Below, in pieces: positions 7,856-17,020 of a stretch of 64,000 bases of DNA; positions within the stretch are counted from its first letter, which is position 1, and every line of letters starts with the position of its first letter. Under the pieces are notes generated by a model that did no database searches, was not told the DNA's origin, and saw nothing but the letters and a program-made list of their open reading frames with translations. A program made the position numbers and the translations under genes. Source of the stretch: Comamonadaceae bacterium (GTDB lineage Bacteria > Pseudomonadota > Gammaproteobacteria > Burkholderiales > Burkholderiaceae_C). Location: NCBI GenBank assembly GCA_947453965.1, contig CANGIQ010000015.1, positions 1 through 64,000 of the forward strand, given 5' to 3'.

Positions 7856-8494
7856 ATGGCTTGGACTCAAGACGAAATGGCCGCACGTGCGGCAAGCGAA
7901 CTGCAAGACGGTTTTTATGTGAACTTAGGCATCGGCATTCCCACCTTGGTCGCTAACCACGTGCCTGACCATGTGGAAGTTTGGCTGCAAAGCGAAAACG
8001 GCATGCTGGGCATTGGCCCGTTCCCCTACGAAGATGAAGTCGATGCCGACCTCATCAACGCAGGCAAGCAAACCGTGACCACCATCAAAGGCTCGGCGAT
8101 TTTTGGCAGCGACCAATCGTTCGCCATGATTCGTGGCGGCAAGATCAACTTGTCCATCCTTGGTGCGATGCAGGTGAGCGAGAAGGGCGATTTGGCCAAC
8201 TGGATGATCCCCGGCAAGATGATCAAAGGCATGGGCGGCGCGATGGACTTGGTGGCTGGCGTCAAGCGCGTGATCATTTTGATGGAGCACGTGGCCAAGA
8301 AAAAAGACGGCACCGAAGATTTGAAAATCTTGAAAGACTGCACCTTGCCTTTGACCGGCGTGGGCGTGGTGGACCGCATCATCACCGACCTTGCGGTGAT
8401 GGACGTGGTGCCTGAAGGCCTCAAAGTGATCGAGCTGGCACCCGGTGTGACCCGTGAGTTCTTGCAAAGCAAGACGGGTGTGACCTTGATTTAA
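7856..8494 (+). CDS. scoB: 3-oxoacid CoA-transferase subunit B
   Basis: A 212-residue partner of subunit A. The catalytic glutamate, which forms the glutamyl-CoA intermediate, is E47 in [11 protein letters not shown]. The N-terminal [12 protein letters not shown] segment is the other family mark. AAGGAATAG precedes the ATG. A strong terminator follows 20 bases after the stop, so the two subunits form a two-gene unit. Confidence 0.93.
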   Translation: MAWTQDEMAARAASELQDGFYVNLGIGIPTLVANHVPDHVEVWLQSENGMLGIGPFPYEDEVDADLINAGKQTVTTIKGSAIFGSDQSFAMIRGGKINLSILGAMQVSEKGDLANWMIPGKMIKGMGGAMDLVAGVKRVIILMEHVAKKKDGTEDLKILKDCTLPLTGVGVVDRIITDLAVMDVVPEGLKVIELAPGVTREFLQSKTGVTLI

Positions 8495-8514
8495 TTTAGC
8501 GTGAGACGCTCAAG

Positions 8515-8543
8515 AAAAAGCCGCTCGTGAGAGCGGCTTTTTT
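8515..8543 (+). terminator. Intrinsic terminator after scoB (bidirectional)
   Basis: AAAAAGCCGCTC and GAGCGGCTTTTTT form a 12-base stem with a GTGA loop. The flanking A and T runs let it work on both strands, so it also closes the leftward tRNA-Gly transcript. Confidence 0.9.
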
Positions 8544-8546
8544 GTT

Positions 8547-8620
8547 TGGAGCGGGTGATGGGAATCGAACCCACGTTATTTGCTTGGGAAGCAAGAGTCC
8601 TACCATTGAACGACACCCGC
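8547..8620 (-). tRNA. tRNA-Gly (anticodon CCC)
   Basis: A 74-base tRNA with encoded CCA. Acceptor GCGGGTG pairs with the 3' arm CACCCGC-complement side, the D arm is GTTC/GGAC, and the T loop contains TTCGATT. The anticodon loop TTCCCAA gives CCC, which reads GGG. The outermost anticodon-stem pair appears to be a C-A mismatch (positions 27 and 43). The regulator gene lies just upstream on the same strand. Confidence 0.93.
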
Positions 8621-8635
8621 AGGTGTCTTTCTATT

Positions 8636-8986
8636 TTAGTGGGCTTGTGCCATTGCTTCTTGCATGGCTTGACCGATGTGTTCGAAGTAGTCATGCGCCG
8701 CTTGCGTCGGCACCAAGTACTTGGTGCGGCGGTTTTTGCCTTCGAACACGGTGTCGATCATGCCGAGCTCGCGCAACTGGTCCAACTTGCGGTGGATGGT
8801 GGCAGGCGAGGCAATGGTGGCCAATGCCATGGCATCGGTCACTGTCAGTGGTTTTTGCTGTTCATGGCGCATGGCGATGAATTCCAGCAGTTTTTTGGCG
8901 TCCAAATCCATGGACGGCGCGTGTTCCCCTCCCTCCAAGGCATGGAGGAGATTGAGAAAACGCATGTAAATTTGTTTGGTTTTCAT
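8636..8986 (-). CDS. Winged-helix DNA-binding protein, MarR-like
   Basis: A 116-residue protein with one winged helix in its second half: L-T-V-T-D-A-M-A-L-A-T-I-A-S-P-A-T-I-H-R-K-L-D-Q-L as the helix-turn-helix, then G-M-I-D-T-V-F-E-G-K-N-R-R-T-K-Y as the wing. The N-terminal third is helical and probably dimerises. No effector domain is seen. It is followed 15 bases later by tRNA-Gly on the same strand. Two TGTATAC repeats precede it, one overlapping a possible -10 box, which suggests autoregulation. Target genes unknown; gabD just upstream is a candidate. Confidence 0.75.
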   Translation of the reverse strand: MKTKQIYMRFLNLLHALEGGEHAPSMDLDAKKLLEFIAMRHEQQKPLTVTDAMALATIASPATIHRKLDQLRELGMIDTVFEGKNRRTKYLVPTQAAHDYFEHIGQAMQEAMAQAH

Positions 8987-9029
8987 GGCCTAGCGATGAG
9001 GTTCAAAACAGAAGAGAAAGTTTCAAGAT

Positions 9030-9073
9030 TGTATACAGCGCAACCATTTTTGGATGTGTAAAACCACGTATAC
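9030..9073. promoter_or_regulatory. Two GTATAC repeats before the winged-helix gene
   Basis: TGTATACA (9030-9037) is a perfect palindrome and GTATAC recurs at 9068-9073. Read on the minus strand both are TGTATAC, giving a direct repeat. The first overlaps a possible minus-strand -10 box TACAAT (9033-9028). This is a plausible autoregulatory operator. Confidence 0.35.
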
Positions 9074-9099
9074 ATACCAATTATTGCATTTTTGTTAAT

Positions 9100-10578
9100 T
9101 TATTTGTGAATATCACCAAGGCACAAATATTTCATTTCCAGGTATTCCTCCATGCCGTGGTGTGAGCCCTCGCGGCCCAGGCCGGATTGCTTGACTCCGC
9201 CAAACGGCACGTGCTCGGTGGCGATGATGCCCACATTGATGCCCACCATGCCGTATTCCAGCGCTTCGCTGACGCGGTAAATGCGGCCAATGTCGCGGCT
9301 GTAGAAATAGCTGGCCAGGCCGAACTCGGTGTTGTTGGCTGCGTCGATGGCTTCTTGGTCGTGTTTGAAACGGAACACAGGGGCGAAAGGGCCAAAGGTT
9401 TCTTCGCGGGCGCACAGCATGTCGGCGCGGGCTTCGGCAATCACCGTGGGTTCAAAGAACTGACCGCTCAGCTTGTGACCGCCGGCCAGCACTTTGCCGC
9501 CTTTGGCGATGGCGTCTTGCACGTGGCGCTCGACTTTTTCGACGGCTGCGTTTTCGATCAGTGGGCCTTGCACCACGCCATCGTCAAAGCCATTGCCCAC
9601 TTTGAGGGCTTTGACTTTGGCCGCAAACTTTTGCACAAACTCGTCGTACACCGCGTCTTGCACATAGATGCGGTTGGCACACACGCAGGTTTGACCCGCG
9701 TTGCGGTATTTGCTGGCCATGGCGCCTTCCACGGCGCTGTCGATGTCGGCGTCGTCAAACACGATGAAGGGCGCATTGCCGCCCAACTCCAATGACAACT
9801 TTTTGATGCTGGGCGCCGATTGCGCCATCAAGATGCGGCCCACTTCGGTGGAGCCTGTGAAGCTGATGTGGCGCACGGTGTCGCTGGCGCAAATGACTTT
9901 GCCAATCGCAATGCTGTTGTCGCTGTCGGCCGTGAGGATGTTGAGCACGCCAGCAGGAATGCCAGCACGGATGGCCAGCTCAGCCGCAGCCAAGGCGGTG
10001 AGGGGGGTGAGCTCGGCGGGTTTGATGACCACCGGGCAGCCCGCCGCTAGGGCGGGCGCGACCTTGCGGGTGATCATGGCCAATGGAAAGTTCCAAGGCG
10101 TGATGGCGGCGCACACGCCAATGGGCTGCTTGATCACCATCAAGCGGCGGTTGTTGTCGAACTGAGGCAGGGTTTCGCCATTGACGCGTTTGGCTTCTTC
10201 GGCAAACCACTCGACAAAGCTGGCGCCGTAGGCCACTTCGCCTTTGGCTTCTGCAAAAGGCTTGCCTTGTTCGGCGGTCATGAGGCGGCCCAGGTCTTCT
10301 TGGTGGGCCATCAACAGGTCAAACCACTTGCGCAACACCATGCTGCGTTCCTTGCCGGTTTTGTTGCGCCAGGCGGGCCAGGCTGCATTGGCTGCGGCAA
10401 TGGCGGCTTCGGCGTCTTTCGGACCGAGGTTGGCTACATCGACCAGTTTGTGGCCGGTGGCGGGGTCATGCACATCAAAGCGGCTGCTGCCCTTGACCCA
10501 TTGGCCGTTGATCAAGGCATCGGTCTTGAGCAAGCTGGGGTCGTTGAGCAATGAGAGGGGGGCGGTCTTCATGTCCAT
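9100..10578 (-). CDS. gabD: Succinate-semialdehyde dehydrogenase, aldehyde dehydrogenase superfamily
   Basis: A 492-residue soluble enzyme oxidising succinate semialdehyde to succinate with NAD(P). The start at 10578 (MDMKTAPL) follows GGAGACCCAC. NAD-binding and catalytic marks are present: P-W-N-F-P-L-A-M near residue 165, F-T-G-S-T-E-V-G near 240, the general-base glutamate in L-E-L-G-G-N-A-P-F near 265, and the nucleophile cysteine in G-Q-T-C-V-C near 300. The C-terminus P-F-G-G-V-K-Q-S-G-L-G-R-E-G is typical of GabD. No gabT is adjacent. The sister glutarate-semialdehyde dehydrogenase cannot be excluded. Confidence 0.87.
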   Translation of the reverse strand: MDMKTAPLSLLNDPSLLKTDALINGQWVKGSSRFDVHDPATGHKLVDVANLGPKDAEAAIAAANAAWPAWRNKTGKERSMVLRKWFDLLMAHQEDLGRLMTAEQGKPFAEAKGEVAYGASFVEWFAEEAKRVNGETLPQFDNNRRLMVIKQPIGVCAAITPWNFPLAMITRKVAPALAAGCPVVIKPAELTPLTALAAAELAIRAGIPAGVLNILTADSDNSIAIGKVICASDTVRHISFTGSTEVGRILMAQSAPSIKKLSLELGGNAPFIVFDDADIDSAVEGAMASKYRNAGQTCVCANRIYVQDAVYDEFVQKFAAKVKALKVGNGFDDGVVQGPLIENAAVEKVERHVQDAIAKGGKVLAGGHKLSGQFFEPTVIAEARADMLCAREETFGPFAPVFRFKHDQEAIDAANNTEFGLASYFYSRDIGRIYRVSEALEYGMVGINVGIIATEHVPFGGVKQSGLGREGSHHGMEEYLEMKYLCLGDIHK

Positions 10579-10653
10579 GTGGGTCTCCAAATCAATCCGC
10601 CGAGCATAACGCCGGCACGCCGCGCTTGAATGAGCTTGGGGTGACACGAAACT

Positions 10654-10659
10654 TATAAT
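10654..10659 (+). promoter_or_regulatory. -10 box TATAAT directly before alaS
   Basis: A perfect TATAAT ends six bases before the alaS ATG at 10666. Transcription would start at about the A of the start codon, predicting a leaderless mRNA. No good -35 hexamer is seen at 17 bases; TTGAAT at 10626-10631 is too far at 22. Confidence 0.4.
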
Positions 10660-10665
10660 TTAAGG

Positions 10666-13290
10666 ATGACTACACCCCAATTCACCGTCGCTGACATTCG
10701 TAAAACATTCTTGGACTTTTTTGAGTCCAAAGGCCACACCGTGGTGGCCTCCAGTCCACTGGTCCCGGGCAATGACCCCACCTTGATGTTCACCAACTCG
10801 GGCATGGTCCAGTTCAAAGATGTGTTTTTGGGCTCCGACAAGCGCTCTTATGTGCGCGCCGCCTCTGTGCAGGCTTGTTTGCGCGCCGGTGGCAAACACA
10901 ACGACTTGGAGAACGTGGGCTACACCGCCCGCCACCACACCTTCTTTGAAATGCTGGGGAACTGGTCGTTTGGCGACTACTTCAAGCGTGAATCGCTCAA
11001 GTGGGCCTGGGAGTTGTTGACCGAGGTTTACAAGCTGCCCAAAGAGCGTTTGCTCGCCACCGTCTACCAAGAAGACGACGAGGCCTACGACATTTGGACC
11101 AAGGAAATTGGCCTGCCGCCCGAGCGCGTGATTCGTATTGGCGACAACAAGGGTGGCCGCTACAAGAGTGACAACTTTTGGATGATGGCTGACACCGGTC
11201 CCTGTGGTCCTTGCTCAGAAATCTTCTACGACCACGGCGACCACATCCCAGGCGGCCCTCCGGGCAGCCCCGACGAAGATGGCGACCGTTTCATCGAAAT
11301 TTGGAACAACGTGTTCATGCAGTTCAACATGGCCGAAGACGGCAGCGTCACCCGCTTGCCCGCGCCTTGCGTGGACACCGGCATGGGCCTGGAGCGCTTG
11401 GCGGCCATCTTGCAGCACGTGCATAGCAACTACGAAATCGACATCTTTGATGCCCTCATCAAAGCCGCCGCCCGTGAAACCGGCTGCAAAGACTTGGGCC
11501 ACAAGAGCTTGCGCGTGATTGCCGACCACATCCGTGCCACCTCGTTTTTGGTGAGCGACGGCGTGGTGCCCAGCAACGAAGGCCGTGGCTATGTGCAGCG
11601 CCGCATCATCCGCCGCGCCATTCGTCATGGGTATTTGTTGGGCCAGAAAAAACCGTTCTTCCACAAACTCGTGCCGGATTTGGTCAAGCTGATGGGGGCC
11701 GCCTATCCCAATATGTCATCTCAAGCCGAGCGCATTGCCTCGGTGTTGAAGGCTGAAGAAGAACGCTTCTTTGAAACCCTCGAAGTGGGCATGCAAATTT
11801 TGGATGCGGCTTTGGACGGTGGCGTGAAAGTTCTACCCGGGGAAGTGGCTTTCAAGCTGCACGACACCTACGGCTTCCCACTCGACTTGTCGGCCGACGT
11901 GTGCCGCGAGCGTGGTTTGAGCGTGGACGAAGCGGGCTTTGCCGCTGCGATGGAAAAACAAAAGAGCCAAGCCCGCGCCGCAGGCAAATTCAAGATGGAC
12001 AAGGCTTTGGAGTACACAGGCGCAGGCAATGCGTTTGTGGGCTACGACGACCTCCAGACAAAAGCCAAAGTGGTGGCGGTGTACTTGGATGGCAATTCGG
12101 TGGCCGAACTCAAGCACGGCCAAACCGGTGTGGTGGTGTTGGACACGACACCGTTTTACGCCGAGAGTGGCGGCCAAGTGGGCGACTCTGGTGTGCTGGT
12201 CAGCGGCTCGGCCAGCTTTGCGGTGGAAGACACCTTGAAGATCAAAGCCGATGTGTACGGCCACCACGGCACTTTGACCCAAGGCACCTTGGCTGTGGGA
12301 GACCACGTGGATGCGCAAGTCAACACAGAGGTGCGCGCTGCCACCGTGCGCAACCACTCGGCCACCCACTTGATGCACAAAGCCTTGCGCGAAGTGCTGG
12401 GCGACCATGTGCAACAAAAAGGCAGCTTGGTGAATGCCGAACGCACCCGCTTTGACTTTGCGCACAACGCACCCGTGACCGATGCGCAAATTCGCGAGAT
12501 CGAAGCCAAAGTCAACGCCGAAATTCTGGCCAACGCTGCGGCCCAAGCACGTGTGATGGACATCGAGTCAGCCCAAAAAACCGGCGCCATGATGTTGTTC
12601 GGCGAGAAGTACGGCGAGACCGTGCGTGTGCTCGACATTGGTTCTAGCCGCGAGTTGTGCGGTGGTACGCACGTCAAAGCCACGGGCGACATTGGCTTGT
12701 TCAAAGTGGTGGCCGAAGGTGGCGTGGCCGCTGGCGTGCGCCGGATTGAAGCCGTCACCGGTGCCAATGCCTTGGCTTATTTGCAATCGCTCGAAGACTC
12801 GGTTGCTCAAGCCGCTGGTGCACTCAAAGCCCCGCCCACAGAGCTCAATGCACGTTTGGCCCAAGTGCTGGAGCAAATCAAAACGCTCGAAAAAGAAGTG
12901 TCTGCCCTCAAAGGCAAAGTGGCTTCCGCCCAAAGCGACGAGTTGATGACCCAAGCCCTGGACGTCAAAGGCACCAAGCTCTTGGTGGCCAAGCTCGACG
13001 GTGCTGACGCCAAAACCTTGCGCGACACCATGGACAAGCTCAAAGACAAGATGAAGTCGGCCATCATCGTGTTGGCGGCGGTAGATGGCGAGAAGGTCAA
13101 TATCGCCGCAGGCGTGACCGCGGACAACACTGGCAAAGTCAAAGCAGGCGAGATGGCTAACTTTGTGGCGCAGCAAGTCGGCGGCAAAGGCGGCGGCAAG
13201 CCAGACATGGCGATGGCTGGTGGCACCGATGCCGCTGCCTTGCCCAAGGCCTTGGCCAGCGTGCAAGCTTGGGTGACTGAGCGCGTGTAA
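10666..13290 (+). CDS. alaS: Alanine--tRNA ligase
   Basis: An 874-residue class II synthetase, the full family length. The catalytic core starts [10 protein letters not shown] and contains the motif 1-3 region ([12 protein letters not shown], and [10 protein letters not shown]). The editing domain has H-S-A-T-H-L-M-H and C-G-G-T-H zinc ligands, and a C-terminal C-Ala/DHHA1 domain ends the protein. The N-terminus aligns with E. coli AlaS without extension, which fixes the ATG. There is no Shine-Dalgarno at normal spacing: AAGG is only two bases from the ATG. The stop overlaps the ATG of the next gene by one base (TAATG). Confidence 0.98.
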   Translation: MTTPQFTVADIRKTFLDFFESKGHTVVASSPLVPGNDPTLMFTNSGMVQFKDVFLGSDKRSYVRAASVQACLRAGGKHNDLENVGYTARHHTFFEMLGNWSFGDYFKRESLKWAWELLTEVYKLPKERLLATVYQEDDEAYDIWTKEIGLPPERVIRIGDNKGGRYKSDNFWMMADTGPCGPCSEIFYDHGDHIPGGPPGSPDEDGDRFIEIWNNVFMQFNMAEDGSVTRLPAPCVDTGMGLERLAAILQHVHSNYEIDIFDALIKAAARETGCKDLGHKSLRVIADHIRATSFLVSDGVVPSNEGRGYVQRRIIRRAIRHGYLLGQKKPFFHKLVPDLVKLMGAAYPNMSSQAERIASVLKAEEERFFETLEVGMQILDAALDGGVKVLPGEVAFKLHDTYGFPLDLSADVCRERGLSVDEAGFAAAMEKQKSQARAAGKFKMDKALEYTGAGNAFVGYDDLQTKAKVVAVYLDGNSVAELKHGQTGVVVLDTTPFYAESGGQVGDSGVLVSGSASFAVEDTLKIKADVYGHHGTLTQGTLAVGDHVDAQVNTEVRAATVRNHSATHLMHKALREVLGDHVQQKGSLVNAERTRFDFAHNAPVTDAQIREIEAKVNAEILANAAAQARVMDIESAQKTGAMMLFGEKYGETVRVLDIGSSRELCGGTHVKATGDIGLFKVVAEGGVAAGVRRIEAVTGANALAYLQSLEDSVAQAAGALKAPPTELNARLAQVLEQIKTLEKEVSALKGKVASAQSDELMTQALDVKGTKLLVAKLDGADAKTLRDTMDKLKDKMKSAIIVLAAVDGEKVNIAAGVTADNTGKVKAGEMANFVAQQVGGKGGGKPDMAMAGGTDAAALPKALASVQAWVTERV

Positions 13291-13937
13291 TGCACTTGCG
13301 CACACGTCTTTACGCAAGCCAAGGCGTCGTGCCAACACAGAAGGCCCAACAGGTGTTGGGCCTTTTTGTTGGGTTGTGCTTTGCTTGGGTTGCTTCAAGT
13401 TTTTTGGCTTCCAGTGCCTGGGCACAGTTTGACAAAGCACGGTGGCCCACCAACACAGCCACGCCCAAGATCGACGCACCTGATTTACAGGGCAAAACCT
13501 GGGGTGCGACTGAATTGGCTGGCAAAGTGGTGGTGCTCAACTTTTGGGCCACCTGGTGCGCACCGTGCAAAGAAGAATTGCCCACACTGCAAACCCTGCA
13601 CGAGATCAGTGACAACCAAACCGTGGTGCTCACCATTAATGTGCGGGAGTCGTCAGCCCGCGCTGCGCGCTATGTGCAAACCACGGGCATGACCTTCCCG
13701 GTCATTTCAGATCCGCAAGGTGAGCTGGCCAAGCGCTGGGGCGTCACCGTCTACCCCACCACGGTGCTGATTGCACCCAACAGCCAAGCCCGCTGGCGCG
13801 TGATGGGCGATGTGGATTGGAGCGGCCCGCAAGCCAACCAATGGCTGATCGATCTGCGTCGCGATAACGGCGTGGCAGCGACCGTGCCCACATCTGCCTC
13901 CATGCCTGCTACAGCGGCCAAGCACCTCAAGCGATAA
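13290..13937 (+). CDS. TlpA/ResA-like thioredoxin-fold protein, exported
   Basis: A 215-residue protein with an N-terminal signal or anchor (hydrophobic about residues 22-46, ending S-A-W-A-Q) and a thioredoxin fold with the redox motif W-C-A-P-C (cysteines 90 and 93). It probably reduces or exchanges disulfides in the periplasm, as in cytochrome c maturation or stress defence. Its ATG overlaps the alaS stop. A strong terminator-like hairpin (13341-13367) lies inside the codons for residues 18-26, so expression may depend on read-through. The only later in-frame start, TTG at 13374, would leave a poor signal peptide, so the upstream ATG is preferred. Confidence 0.8.
   Translation: MHLRTRLYASQGVVPTQKAQQVLGLFVGLCFAWVASSFLASSAWAQFDKARWPTNTATPKIDAPDLQGKTWGATELAGKVVVLNFWATWCAPCKEELPTLQTLHEISDNQTVVLTINVRESSARAARYVQTTGMTFPVISDPQGELAKRWGVTVYPTTVLIAPNSQARWRVMGDVDWSGPQANQWLIDLRRDNGVAATVPTSASMPATAAKHLKR
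13341..13367 (+). terminator. Intrinsic-terminator hairpin inside the start of the tlpA-like gene
   Basis: AAGGCCCAACA (13341-13351) is fully complementary to TGTTGGGCCTT (13354-13364), and TTTTT ends at 13367. It lies 51 bases after the alaS stop and has every mark of the alaS terminator, yet falls inside the next open frame. Confidence 0.8.
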
Positions 13938-14069
13938 TCGGCGCACCCCGACGCGTCTTGTGCGGGGTGACCTGCCTTCGGGGCATTGGCGTAGCCGCTG
14001 CGATCTGCAGTGGCGTGGTGCGCCTCTTATGTGCCGACAGGTCTCCATCTTTATTCGGAGCTCTCTTTC

Positions 14070-15200
14070 ATGACTCTCGTGCGTCGTTCCCTTCTCAAGG
14101 GGGCCGCAGCTGTGGGCGCCCTTGCCGGTGTGCCCAGCTTTGCGCTGGCCCAAACCTCACTCCAAACCTTTCCCGCTGCTCGTCGTTTCGAGCCACAAGC
14201 TGGCGCATGGCGCACGTTTGAAGTCACCACCCGGGTGGACCTGGTCGATGCCAAAGGCGCTGCGCGCGTGTGGTTGCCCGTGCCCAGCATCAATTCGGAC
14301 TGGCAGCGTTCGCTGGAGAGCAGCTTTCAATCGAACGGCAATGCACGCATGACCAGCGATGGCAGAGAAGGCGCGCGCATGCTCTACACCGAATTCGCAG
14401 CCGGTGTGACACCGTATGTGGAAGTGACCAGTCGCGTGCAAACCCAAAACCGCTTTGTGGACATCACCCAACCTGGCACACACACCTTCACCCCAGAAGA
14501 TGCGGGCACCTTGCACCACTACACCCGTGCCACGCACTTGCTGCCGACCGATGGCATTGTGCGCAGCACCGCGCTCAAAGCTACCCAAGGTGCCAAGACC
14601 GATGCGCAAAAAGCCCGCGCCATTTACAACTGGGTGGTGGCCAATGCATGGCGCGAACCCAAGGTGCGCGGCTGTGGCGAAGGCGATATCAAAACCATGC
14701 TGGAGACGGGTAACTTGGGCGGCAAGTGCGCCGACATCAACGCTTTGTTTGTGGGTCTCTGCCGCTCAGTCGGTGTGCCCGCGCGTGATGTGTATGGCAT
14801 CCGTTTGGTGCCCTCGGCCTTTGGCTACAAAGAATTGTCGGGCAACCCCGCCAGCTTGAAAGGCGCGCAACACTGCCGTGCCGAGGTGTACTTGCAAGCC
14901 CATGGTTGGGTGGCGATGGACCCCGCCGATGTGGCCAAAGTCATGCGCCTGGAAACCCCCGAATGGATCAAGCGCACCGATAATGCCGTGGTGCAACCCG
15001 TCTACAGCCGTTTGTTTGGCGGCTGGGAAGGCAACTGGATGGGCTGGAACACCGCACACGATGTGGTGTTGCCCGGCAGCCAAGAAGCGCGCTTGGGCTT
15101 CTTGATGTACCCGGTGGCAGAAACAGCCGACGGGCGTTTGGACTCTTACGCGCCAGACAGCTTCAAGTACCAAATCACAGCACGCGAAATCAAGGCGTGA
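14070..15200 (+). CDS. Transglutaminase-like protein, Tat-type signal
   Basis: A 376-residue predicted periplasmic protein. ATG 14070 follows CGGAG. The N-terminus V-R-R-S-L-L-K-G plus an alanine-rich hydrophobic stretch resembles a twin-arginine signal ending A-L-A-Q near residue 28. A beta-rich N-terminal domain is followed by a transglutaminase/protease core with a complete Cys-His-Asp triad: C220 (G-G-K-C-A-D-I-N), H268 (H-C-R-A-E-V-Y-L) and D284 (M-D-P-A-D-V). Bacterial members are usually peptidases or amidases. No partner gene is adjacent; the 132-base gap before it shows no clear terminator. Substrate unknown. Confidence 0.85.
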   Translation: MTLVRRSLLKGAAAVGALAGVPSFALAQTSLQTFPAARRFEPQAGAWRTFEVTTRVDLVDAKGAARVWLPVPSINSDWQRSLESSFQSNGNARMTSDGREGARMLYTEFAAGVTPYVEVTSRVQTQNRFVDITQPGTHTFTPEDAGTLHHYTRATHLLPTDGIVRSTALKATQGAKTDAQKARAIYNWVVANAWREPKVRGCGEGDIKTMLETGNLGGKCADINALFVGLCRSVGVPARDVYGIRLVPSAFGYKELSGNPASLKGAQHCRAEVYLQAHGWVAMDPADVAKVMRLETPEWIKRTDNAVVQPVYSRLFGGWEGNWMGWNTAHDVVLPGSQEARLGFLMYPVAETADGRLDSYAPDSFKYQITAREIKA

Positions 15201-15236
15201 TGCCACAGGCCTTGCTGCGTGCAGCAGAGGGTGTGT

Positions 15237-16157
15237 TCACAGCGCGAGGCGCAAGCGCTGTGCGCTGTGAAACACACGCGCCTCGCCCGTGATCGGGTCG
15301 GTGAACGCCATCTGCTTGGCCAGCAGTTGCAGAGGTGTTGAAAAATCCTCGGCTTCATCGGGCCCGCGTAACACGGTGGGATAAAACTGGTCGCCCTCTA
15401 TCGGCAAGCCCAGCGCGTTCATGTGAACGCGCAATTGGTGACGTTGCCCCGTGACGGGCTCTAGGCGATACAGCGCGTGCTGGCCTTCGGTGTACAGCAC
15501 CGACAGATGGGTTTCGCTGTTGGGTGGGCCTGCCACTTCGCGCGAGCGGAAAAACTGGGTGTCGCTTTCTAAACGACTCTGACGCGTGCGTGGAAAACTC
15601 AGGCCAGGATCAAAAGCTGCCACTGCTTCGTAGACCTTGTGCACCTGACGCTCGCGAAACAGCGCTTGGTACGCATTGCGTTGATGGGCTTGCACCGAGA
15701 AGAGCACCAGACCTGCGGTTTCGCGATCAATCCGATGCACAGGAGTCAGTGTGTCTAAACCCAGGCGCTGCTTGAGTTGCACCAACAAGCTTTGCTGCAC
15801 ATAGCGGCCACTCGGGGTGACCGGCATGAAATGCGGTTTGTCGGCCACCACCAGATGCGCGTCTTGAAACAGCACTTGTGCTTCAAACGGCAATGCAGGC
15901 TCTTGAGGCACGCTGCGGTAGTAGTACAGCCGGGTGTGGGGTGGGCAGGGCGCATCGGCCTCTACGGGCTGGCCTTGGGCGTTGAAGATCAGGCCTTGTG
16001 CAAAACGCTCTGCCCATTGGTCACGGCGGATACGTGGAAAACGGGTGGCCAGAAAATCGAGCAAGCTGTGCCAAGGCCCAGGCGTGAGGGCCACACAACT
16101 CGCGCTTACACCATCGCGAGTGGGCAGGGCTGGGTGTTGATGTGCTCGTGCCATCAC
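15237..16157 (-). CDS. RluA-family pseudouridine synthase
   Basis: A 306-residue RNA-modifying enzyme. The catalytic aspartate is D144 in H-R-I-D-R-E-T-A-G, the RluA-family motif. The later G-Q-R-H-Q-L-R-V-H-M-N-A-L-G-L-P-I-x-G-D stretch (about residues 239-258) is also diagnostic. The N-terminal segment resembles a degenerate S4-like region. Start is ATG 16157 or the next codon. Whether it acts on rRNA or tRNA cannot be told. It converges on the transglutaminase gene across 36 bases with no clear terminator. Confidence 0.88.
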   Translation of the reverse strand: MMARAHQHPALPTRDGVSASCVALTPGPWHSLLDFLATRFPRIRRDQWAERFAQGLIFNAQGQPVEADAPCPPHTRLYYYRSVPQEPALPFEAQVLFQDAHLVVADKPHFMPVTPSGRYVQQSLLVQLKQRLGLDTLTPVHRIDRETAGLVLFSVQAHQRNAYQALFRERQVHKVYEAVAAFDPGLSFPRTRQSRLESDTQFFRSREVAGPPNSETHLSVLYTEGQHALYRLEPVTGQRHQLRVHMNALGLPIEGDQFYPTVLRGPDEAEDFSTPLQLLAKQMAFTDPITGEARVFHSAQRLRLAL

Positions 16158-16175
16158 ACGCCCGCTGGGTGGTGT

Positions 16176-16886
16176 TTAGATTTTTCGAAACACCAAGTCC
16201 CACACCCCATGCCCGAGTTTCAAGCCACGGTTTTCAAACTTGGTGAGTGGGCGGTAGGCGGGTTTTTCGGCAAAGCCGCTGGCGTCGGTGGCGGTGTTTT
16301 TCAGCAAAGGCTCTGCGGACACGACGTGCAGCATTTGCTCGGCATAAGGTTCCCAGTCGGTGGCCAAATGCAAATAACCACCTGGTTTGATGTGTCGCGC
16401 CAAGCGGTTCACAAATGGGCTTTGAATCAAGCGGCGTTTGTGGTGACGGCTTTTGTGCCATGGGTCGGGGAAAAAAATGTGCACACCGTCCAAGCTGTTT
16501 TCGCCCAGCATGTGGTCCATCACCTCGACCGCGTCGTGCTGCACGATGCGGATGTTGCCAATGTGCTCTTCACCGCAGCGCTTGAGCAGCGCCCCTACGC
16601 CCGGGGCATGGACCTCGCAGCACAAAAAGTTGTCATTGGGGCGGGTCTGCGCAATCTTGGCCGTTGCGTCACCCATGCCAAAACCAATTTCCAAAATCAA
16701 AGGTGCTGTGCGGCCAAAAGCGGCGGCTGCATCGAACCGCTCGGACGTGTAGGGGAGCAAAAACTGAGGTCCAAATTGCTCGAACGCACGCGTCTGCCCA
16801 GGGCCCATGCGCCCAGCGCGCAGCACATAGGTTTTGATGACGCGCATGAAAGGGGCGTCAGTTTTTGGGGCTTGTTCTGTGGTCAT
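16176..16886 (-). CDS. trmB: tRNA (guanine-N7-)-methyltransferase
   Basis: A 236-residue SAM-dependent enzyme making m7G46 in tRNA. The ATG at 16886 is preferred; a TTG five codons upstream is possible. Diagnostic segments: E-I-G-F-G-M-G SAM loop near residue 70, [24 protein letters not shown] near 145, and T-D-W-E-P-Y-A near 190. It ends 18 bases before the RluA-family gene, suggesting a small RNA-modification operon. Confidence 0.95.
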   Translation of the reverse strand: MTTEQAPKTDAPFMRVIKTYVLRAGRMGPGQTRAFEQFGPQFLLPYTSERFDAAAAFGRTAPLILEIGFGMGDATAKIAQTRPNDNFLCCEVHAPGVGALLKRCGEEHIGNIRIVQHDAVEVMDHMLGENSLDGVHIFFPDPWHKSRHHKRRLIQSPFVNRLARHIKPGGYLHLATDWEPYAEQMLHVVSAEPLLKNTATDASGFAEKPAYRPLTKFENRGLKLGHGVWDLVFRKI

Positions 16887-17020
16887 GTCAGGCGGGCGCA
16901 AGCCCTAGGTAGGAATGCTGCAATTTTAGGGGAGGGAATTAACGCAATTGAAATCGTGATGCGCTTGTCGCGCTGGTTTTGACATCACACTGATTGTTTA
17001 ATTTTTCAAAGGAGTGTGCG

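Noticed and set aside
15212-15225. TGCTGC/GCAGCA hairpin as a terminator between convergent genes
   Set aside because: Short loop and no T run on either strand.
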